In this document: positions 22,501-31,500 of the stretch, piece after piece
How the letters are laid out: the number at the start of each line of letters is the position of its first letter
How positions within the stretch are numbered: the first letter of the stretch is position 1
Assembly (NCBI RefSeq): GCF_963855985.1
Contig: NC_087099.1
Span: 30,001 to 94,000, forward strand
Source of the DNA: Ostrinia nubilalis
Lineage: Eukaryota > Arthropoda > Insecta > Lepidoptera > Crambidae
Direction of reading: 5' to 3'
Length of the DNA: 64,000 bases
Program-made: the position numbers and the translations under genes
The notes under the pieces: generated by a model
The model's database searches: none
Told to the model about the DNA's origin: nothing
What the model saw: only the letters and a program-made list of their open reading frames with translations

Positions 22501-25500
22501 ATTCAAATATGTACATTGTACATAATATCTTAGTTCATAGCAACAACAATAATTTTGTAATATTTTTATTTGGCTTTGGCTTTAAAAATAAATGAATCTA
22601 ACAAATACAGATTTTGTTTTTACTTAAAATTCAAACCTTGGTAGCGACCCCTAAATGTCTTTTAAAAATTAAAAAAAAAATAATGAAAGACTTTCATATG
22701 GTATATATTCAAATTACGTGGTGCCCCACAAAATATAAGAAAAAAAATTTTTTTCGTAGGAATAAGGACCACCCTAATATACAAGCAGGCAAGACAGATA
22801 CAAACAGAGAGAAATATACAAGTGGACAACTGTTTGTGCCCCTCTGACAAAAAAGCACCCGCTCAGCGTACATCAAGACCGCCAGGGCTCGTCTCGAAAC
22901 TGATTTTCAGCGGGGGCCCTCTGTTGTCACGGCGCACCCCTGCTGACGGAGACGCAAGAAGAGAAAGGTATACGCCGGACTTCTTGGCGGGAATCTGAAG
23001 CGTCATGTTAGCGGTTTTGTTTTATTTCCTTAAATTCGTGTTAAGGCGACTATTAATGTGTAATGGTGGGTTATTAACCATTAAGTGTTCGTGAACGTGC
23101 ACGAGTGTGGGCGAGTGGAGCAAAACAGTGCATCGTGATTCTTCTGGTTCTCTCAAATTGTCCATAGGAGGTCTCAGTGAAGCACCACAACTTTACTGAG
23201 ACTCAAAGGGTGGGAAGGGGTATCATCTATAGTCTGGTCCGTGAGCACGTAGAATTTTGTCCAATGACCCCTAGCTACCCATCTTTATCGCTCGCGTGTA
23301 ATTATGTTGCTATTGCGCTCGCACACTCACTGCGGGTGCCAGTCGCACAGTCGCGACAGCAATATAATTACGCGCGAGCGATAAGGATGGGTAGCTGGGG
23401 GGCATTGGACAAAATTCTACGTGCTTACGGACCAGACTATATCATCCTTCATTATATCATTACTTGATCTCATTTTGTAACTCGTATCACATAAACACTT
23501 GAAAATGGCACAAATCAAGTCGACCTCGACGTGTATCGCCAACATCATCAAAAAAAGAAGAAGAAGAAAGGTATACGCCTTCGGGAGCGACCGACACGAG
23601 GCGCGGGGGTGGGGGGTGACCGACCTCGAGGCCGGGCGGCAGGCGCGGCGGCAGGCGGCGCACGGGCGCGGGTCACTGACCTCGAGGCCGGGCGGCAGGC
23701 GCGGCGGCAGGCGGCGCACGGGCGCGGGTCACTGACCTCGAGGCCGGGCGGCAGGCGCGGCGGCAGGCGGCGCACGGGCGCGGGTCACTGACCTCGAGGC
23801 CGGGCGGCAGGCGCGGCGGCAGGCGGCGCACGGGCGCGGGTCACTGACCTCGAGGCCGGGCGGCAGGCGCGGCGGCAGGCGGCGCACGGGCGCGGGTCAC
23901 TGACCTCGAGGCCGGGCGGCAGGCGGCGCACGGGCGCGGGTCACTGACCTCGAGGCCGGGCGGCAGGCGCGGCGGCAGGCGGCGCACGGGCGCGGGTCAC
24001 TGACCTCGAGGCCGGGCGGCAGGCGCGGCGGCAGGCGGCGCACGGGCGCGGGTCACTGACCTCGAGGCCGGGCGGCAGGCGCGGCGGCAGGCGGCGCACG
24101 GGCGCGGGTCACTGACCTCGAGGCCGGGCGGCAGGCGCGGCGGCAGGCGGCGCACGGGCGCGGGTCACTGACCTCGAGGCCGGGCGGCAGGCGCGGCGGC
24201 AGGCGGCGCAGGCCGGCGGCGCGCAGGCGGCGCACGGGCGCGGGTCACTGACCTCGAGGCCGGGCGGCAGGCGGCGCACGGGCGCGGGTCACTGACCTCG
24301 AGGCCGGGCGGCAGGCGCGGCGGCAGGCGGCGCAGGCCGGCGGCGCGCAGGCGGCGCACGGGCGCGGCGGCGGACAGCTCGGCCGGCAGCTCGGGCCCGC
24401 GGCACTCCACGCGCAGCCCGCCCAGCGCCGGCTGCAGGATACAGGAACAGTTGCGCGCGCAGTCGGCGGCGGGCAGCGCGCACACGAGCGCGGCGGGCGG
24501 CACGGCGCGCAGCGGGCGGTGCAGCAGCGCGCGGCCGGCCGGGTCGGCGGCGGCGGCGCAGCGCGGCTCGAAGCCCGGCAGGCGGCCCTCGCGCAGCGCC
24601 AGCGCCAGCCAGTACTCGCGGCACGTGCACTCGAGCCGCGAGTCCATTATGATCTTCGCCGACTGCGAAACGAGCGAAGATTCAGGGAACGGTTCGCGTT
24701 GGCGTGTCTGAGGTTTTTTTTCAAGGCCCCTGCCGTGATCATGGGGGTGCAATGAGAGCTATCGTTTTTATACTTAACAGTTGGCACCCCTGGCGATTGA
24801 CAGGACCTCACTCTACAGTGGCGCCATCTTGATGAGTGCAAATGCGATAGTCTTCCTACCACTTTAGCGCTCACAAGTTGGCGCCACTGTCTTCGCTACT
24901 AGCAAATGACAGGACCTTACTCTACAGTGGCGCTAACTGGTGAGCGCTAAAATGATAGCCCTCATTAGCATCATAGCTCATGAACTAGTACTAAAGCCTG
25001 GTCCGTGAGCATGTAGAATTTTGCCTAAAGAAGCTACCCATCCTTATCGCTCGCGCATAATTATGTTGCTGTCGCGCTCGCACACTCACTACGGGCGCCC
25101 GTCGCACAGTCGCGACAGCAATATAATTACACGCGAGAAATAAGGATGGGTAGCTTGGGGTCATTGGACCAAATTCTACATGCTCACGGACCGGGCTTTA
25201 GTACTGTCAACTATCATCTTTGCATGATACATCATATCACCTGCTGCGGGACGGGCTCGTCGCGCGCCAGCTCGTAGTCCTCGCGCGAGCAGCGCACGAT
25301 GTGCAGCGGGTTGTAGCTGAGCTCCACCTCGGCGTTGGCCACCGTGCGCTGGATCTTCAGGTCCGCGAACTGCAACAGGAAGCCGCCGTGGAATCATAAG
25401 CTCGTATATCGCAATCGACGAGTGCCACGGAGAATCGAAATATTATTATTGGAACTGAAGAGACCCCTGGCGGCGCTGCTGTCGGCGCTGCGCGTCACGA

Positions 25501-28500
25501 CCTCTATATAAAGGCGGGAGCGACCGTCTCTCGTCCATTTGCCCATCAGCCGCCGGAGAAGAAACACCAAGCCAGAAGCTCTGCCCGATTTACCTCCGAT
25601 TTATTTTCGATTATTTTTGCAATAATTGTTTTTTTTAGTTTGGTTCGAATAAATTATTTTTTTAAAGTAAAAGTTGCGTTAATTATAAGATTATAATAAT
25701 AATAAATACACTTGTCTATGACAGACAAGTACACATCACTATCGTTCAATCTCATTCGGTCCGCGCGCGCGTTCACTCTTCCATTCACTGTATCCCCCTC
25801 TCGCCTATCAGCCCACGAACCGGCTTGACGTGCCGGCCGGCACGTTAACTCCAATTTCAATGTAATATTATTGTCTAAATTACAAGAAATTCTCAAACTC
25901 AAGAATGTATTTCATTATTAGTTCTGCGTGAAGAACACTTTATCGTATAAACAAAAACAAAAAGAAATACAAGGGACAGTACAATACAGGCGGTCTTATC
26001 ACAATGAATTGAAAGCGTGGAACGTTTGCTCGACGACCTGATAAAGGTAGCGGGAAGGCGCCGGATGAAGGCCGCTACCAACCGTGCGATGTGGAAGTCA
26101 TTGGCGGAGGCCTATGTTCAGTAGAGATGAGACGTATTTACTAGAACAGATCCACACACTAGGTATTTGACAGTACTAGGCGGCACCTATTCTAATTTTT
26201 TAAATACTTGATTCACCTAGTATTTTATAAATTACACGATTTCCGACCCTACTATCAAAGTAATAGAGGTTATTATTGCGTAATCCGTAGTCGTGTATTA
26301 CGCGCACCGAGTATTTCTCGCTAAGCTTATGTGCGAACGTAGAGATTCACTCCGTCTCTGTCTGATCAAACAAATTTGAGCGCGACGAAGCAAACGCACA
26401 CAAACGTAGTCAAACCATATTCATGTAAATTCACGTAAAAAAGAAAAAAATATGTAAATATTTTTATGAAATTCATATCTTTTAAATACGCCAACTTTTA
26501 AGTTGCCAGTCCTAAGCCTGTTGAAGTATGAAGGGAGGAATTATTATTCAATTTCAAATTGTATTTTAAACTCATATTGCGTGGATTAGTCCGCACTAGT
26601 CGCGTCAAGTATGCTAAATTACTACGTACTAGGTGGAATAGGTATTTGGATCGAGTATTAATAAATACTAGGAATAGGTGCACCTAGTATCAAATTTACC
26701 TAGTATAACCCATCTCTAATGTTCAGCAGTGGACGTCCTGTGGTTGGAATGATGATGACGATGTGGTACCTGCAGCTCGGCGATGCGGTTGTGCGAGAGG
26801 TCGAGGCGGCGCAGCGCGGGCATGTGGTGCGTCCAGTCGGCGCACACGCGCGCCAGCCCCGCGCGGCTCAGCACCAGCTCCTGCAGCGGCGCCAGGTACG
26901 ACGCGCCTGCCGCAGTACACACCATACAGATGCGCTATTGTACCTGCAGCTCGGCGATGCGGTTGTGCGAGAGGTCGAGGCGGCGCAGCGCGGGCATGTG
27001 GTGCGTCCAGTCGGCGCACACGCGCGCCAGCCCCGCGCGGCTCAGCACCAGCTCCTGCAGCGGCGCCAGGTACGACGCGCCTGCCGCAGTACACACCATA
27101 CAGATGCGCTATTGTACCTGCAGCTCGGCGATGCGGTTGTGCGAGAGGTCGAGGCGGCGCAGCGCGGGCATGTGGTGCGTCCAGTCGGCGCACACGCGCG
27201 CCAGCCCCGCGCGGCTCAGCACCAGCTCCTCCAGCGCGCGCAGCGGCGCCAGGTACGACGCGCCTGCGCAAGCAAGCCGGTCAGTAGTTCAGTACACACT
27301 TTCACAATTTGCTATTCAGTCGGGTGTGTGGTAACCGTGTCAATAAGGCCGGGTTCCCACTATGCCGGACCGGCATTTCTGCCGTAAACCGGACAAGGGT
27401 GTTCACATTACACCGGATCACCGGATCCAAAATCCGAGCCGAATGAAGTGCGGGGAGCACGGGCGGGGCGGGAAGCACAGGCGCGGCGGGGTGGGCCGCA
27501 ACTCGTTCACATTACTCCGGTCCGGTGATTTTGCCGGCATTTTGTAGCGACAAAACGCTCGGTAAAAATGCCGGGCTCGGCGAAAAAGCCGGATCCGGGA
27601 TAATGTGAACAGCTTCATACAATTTGTACCGCCGCTAGGCCTTCCGGCGATTTTACCGGACCGGGACATCTGCCGGTCCGGCATAGTGGGAACCCGGCCT
27701 AACATCTAAATATATAAAAGGAGAAACTGACTGACTGACAGATCAACGCACAGCCTAAACGGCTAAACGTAGGCACTTGAAATTTGGAAGGGACGTAGCT
27801 TAGGTACCGTAGAGGTGCACTAAGAAAGGAATTCCCGAAATTCCCACGGGAACGGGAATTACGGGAAAAACGGGATTCACGCGTACGAAGTCGCGGGCGG
27901 CTGCTAGTTTGTAATAAATTACATCGTAAAGTTCAATGTCTAAATTGACACACGCACAGACACGTGACAGAGAACTGTAATGTTTAGTTAGGTATTATGA
28001 ATAAATGAGTTGGAACTAGAATCTTGTGTCGATCACTTGGTTTCCCTGCCCTACACCAACACTTAGGCTACACACACGTACGAAGTACCCACAGGTGCTT
28101 CAGTATTTCTTATAGGTATGTTACAAAAATATTATGGCTTTAAAATAATGCTCGCCGGTAGGCCTGAGATGCGCGCCGTGATAACTTATCGACGCGACGT
28201 CAAAATGTATGGGCGAAATCGATAAAATGGCATGATAACCGCTCATCGCGGCGCGCATCCTAGCCCCTAGGCCTACAGGGGGAGACGACAGTCCTCAACT
28301 CGTTGATTAAAAATTCAGTCCTGTTGTCTCCCCTGGCCAGGGAGGACAACAGGATTTCGAATTCCTGTGGTCCACCCCCAGGGGGGCCAACCGGGAGGGG
28401 ACGACAGGACTGCGCCGGACAGCGACCAGCGCTCATTTTACTCACGAAGGCTTACAGGTCGTGCAGCACGGCAGCGTTACCTGTGCTTGCCGGCGTGTTG

Positions 28501-31500
28501 CCCGCCGACCTGGAAGTCTCTCGTGAGCTGTACCAGTTCTTTCCCATCGTGGCGGTGAGGCTCCCACTCGGCTGGGTTAAACCTGATTACGTGGTTTCCC
28601 AATTGTTAACTGGGCACGGGTGCTTCAGGCAGCGCCTATGCACTATGCCCATGCGGCGAGGAAGTCGAAGAGAGCCGCGATCACGCACTTTGGGAATGTA
28701 ACCTCTATGACGAAGCTCGACAGAAGATGCTGGATGCGATACGGAGAGCCGAGCAAGGACCTGTTTATCACCAGGACCTCACGAGTAGTCGCAGTAACTG
28801 GATCGCGCTGCGCGAGTTCGCGCACTCCTGGCACACAATCAGGCGAAGTTACGAGAAGAAGTGATGACATTTATCAACGATAGCAGCCCGACGCGAAGTA
28901 CCGTATTTGTGGTGTCAAGCCCCAGAAGGGGGAGAATCGACTATGAGAAGGGACATGGATCAGAGAAATTTGTAGGGAGTCGAGCAAAGCGCCCGGGGAA
29001 AAGAGCCCAGAGCAAGTACCCGCGCGCTCTCCCGAGATTCGGTTCGTACGCCGTGAGGCAGGAAGAACCATGGGTGGTGGTGGGTTTTTTTTTTTTTTTT
29101 TTTTTTTTTTCTATTTACCTCTAGCATGGTCACCAGAGCCTTTTTTAATAGTTATTATTCAATTGTTTGCTGTTGTTTTTAAAGGTTAAAGTTAGTTGTT
29201 TTGATTTTTATTTCTTTGTTTAGTTTCCGTTAATATTTTTACTTTGAAAAGATTTTCTTCATTTGCGTTTTTAGTTTTGTACTTATTTTACTGCTAATTT
29301 TCTGTAAGTTTTATTTCAAATTTTTGTTTACTCTATTGTTTTTATATTTTATCTATTTTTACATGTTTCGTTTTGGCCGAAATGAATTTACTATTTATTT
29401 TCTATTTCTACTAATAACCTAATTTTTCTATTGTTTTATTTGCAGGTAGGGTGGTGGTGGGTCAGGGGCCGGGGGCTCGGGGACACTCACTGCGCGCGAG
29501 GATGGAGGCGCTGGCGGCGGGACAGAGGTCGCCGAGCGGGTTGTCGGCCAGGTACAGCCGGCGCAGCCCGGCCAGCGGCGCCACCTGCAGCGCGGCCGCC
29601 GCGTGCAGCCGGTTGCGCGCCAGCGACAGCACCCGCAGCGACCCCGCCAGCCGCGAGAACAGCCCGCTGCAAACACAAACGTATTTATTGCACTCTTGCG
29701 TAAAAAACTCGAAAAAGAAACTTAAGGTGCAAGCGGCGACACGTCGTCTGCTGCTGCTGCGTGCAATCGGCTACGAACTTGCACCTTTATAAAGATTATT
29801 TTATTTTTGTAAGTAGACTTTTTAAAAGCATTTCTACATTTGGGGAACTCTTATCTCGGTTGAGTTATCGTGGGGTACGAAAACAAAAAATACCTAGGTA
29901 ACGATTCCAGTCCGTTACTCGAGAGATCTATCTCCTCCAGGTTCGGCGAGTAGTCGAAGAGGTCGACCGGCAGCTCCTTGAGCGGCCAGAACGCCGCTTT
30001 GAACTTCTTGAGAGCGGTCGCGTTGAGCAGAAATCCTTCCGGGATCGCATCGGCCTGGAAAAACAAGGAAACACAATTAGTATTACAAAATAAACGTCGG
30101 AAACGCGTCCGGGGTGCGTAAAGCCTTGATCACACGTAAAGAGTAAACGGGCGAGACAGTGCTACTGTCTCCATACGATACCAACCGAATTGTACAAAAC
30201 AAACACCGAGTACTTGGCCGAGAGCACTGTCTCACTGGTTTACTCGATACGTGTGATCAAGGCATAAGGAAGGAAAAGGGGCGGACCTGCATCATCTGCA
30301 GCTCGAGATCCTCCAGGCGCGGGCAGGCGGCCACGAAGCCGGCGGGCAGCGCGCGCGCCGCCGCCTCCATGAGCGACAGCTGCTCCAGGCGCGGGCAGGC
30401 GCGCCACGGGCCCGGCGCCGCCTCCTGCCAGCGCGCCAGCGCCGCGCGCCGCAGCCGCGGGGCCTCGGGCGGCGCCCGCACCGGCGCGCGCAGCGTCAGC
30501 ACCTCCAGCCGCGGCGCCGGCCCGCCCAGCCCGCGCACCGCCTCCTCCACCACCTGCCAGGTGATACATCCAATCATTTTCATTTTGATCCTCCGCCTGT
30601 GATAAAAGCGATTCGACGACAGTCGCCGAATGTCGGTCTCGAAGCGCTGGTAGGGAAAAAGATTATAAAACACGCGAAGGCTCCGTAAGACCAAAATTTC
30701 AGTTTTTTTTAGCATGTCTTTTATTTTCAACCGACTTCAAAAAAGGAGGAGGTTCTCAATTCGACCCGTATGTTTTTTTTTTTCTATGTTTGTTACGCGA
30801 TAACTCCGCCAATTATGAACCGATTTGAACAAATCTTTTTTCGGCGTATAGGTAATACCTCAAGGGTGGTCCCATTTAAATTTAATAATAGAAAAAATAA
30901 CCCCCAAGCGTGGAAAATTGGGGATGAACTTTTTTATACGCAATATCTCCGCCGATTATAAATCAATTTGAACGATTATTTTTTTGTTGAATAGGTATTA
31001 TCAAAAGGGTGGTTTCATGCGAATTTGAAGAAAATATTTCACCCCCATGGGTGGAAAATTGGGGATTAACTTTTTTATACGGAATATTTTTAATTTTTAG
31101 TTTTTTTTTGTGTTCACGCATTTGAAGTCGGTTTTATTTTTTTAAAAAGTTAATTATTATTTTAATATTTGACGATTTGTAAGAGCTATTTTTAATAATC
31201 CATGCAAATAAAGGAATTTCGACTGATATCGATCACCGAAATCGGTGGACCGACCGCCGCCGTGATTCGCCGGGCCCACCTCGAGCGTGACGACGTCGCG
31301 CGCCTCGGGCGGCAGCGCGTCGATGCCGGTGTAGCGCAGGCGCAGGTTGTCGAGGCGCGGCGGCAGCGCGGGCGGGCGCACGCCCACGAGCGCGAGCGAG
31401 CGCAGCGCCAGCGGGCCCAGCGCGTCGCGGGCCAGCTCGAGCGCGCCGGGCCCGCGGCCCGCGCTGAGCTCGAGCGCGCGCAGCTGCGGCAGGCCGGCGA

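Larger units (their letters stand above)
10240..22776. mobile_element. 8-bp-TSD DNA element, split by an LTR retrotransposon
   Basis: Terminal inverted repeats TAGGGTGGTCCTTATT at 10240 and AATAAGGACCACCCTA ending at 22776 are flanked by an identical 8-bp duplication ATATACAA (10232-10239 and 22777-22784). An 8-bp duplication is typical of hAT or P-type transposons. Without the insertion at 10299-22206 and its 4-bp duplication the element is only about 625 bp, with no ORF, so it is non-autonomous. Confidence 0.85.

Noticed and set aside
23499..23791. ORFs through the minisatellite as a repeat protein
   Set aside because: The frames arise from the repeated GC unit; in the minus strand they read as exon end plus intron.
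26719..27387. Long repetitive ORFs (174-222 codons) across the exon triplication
   Set aside because: They are open because 174 is a multiple of three and the DNA is GC-rich; they lack any domain and overlap the true LRR frame.
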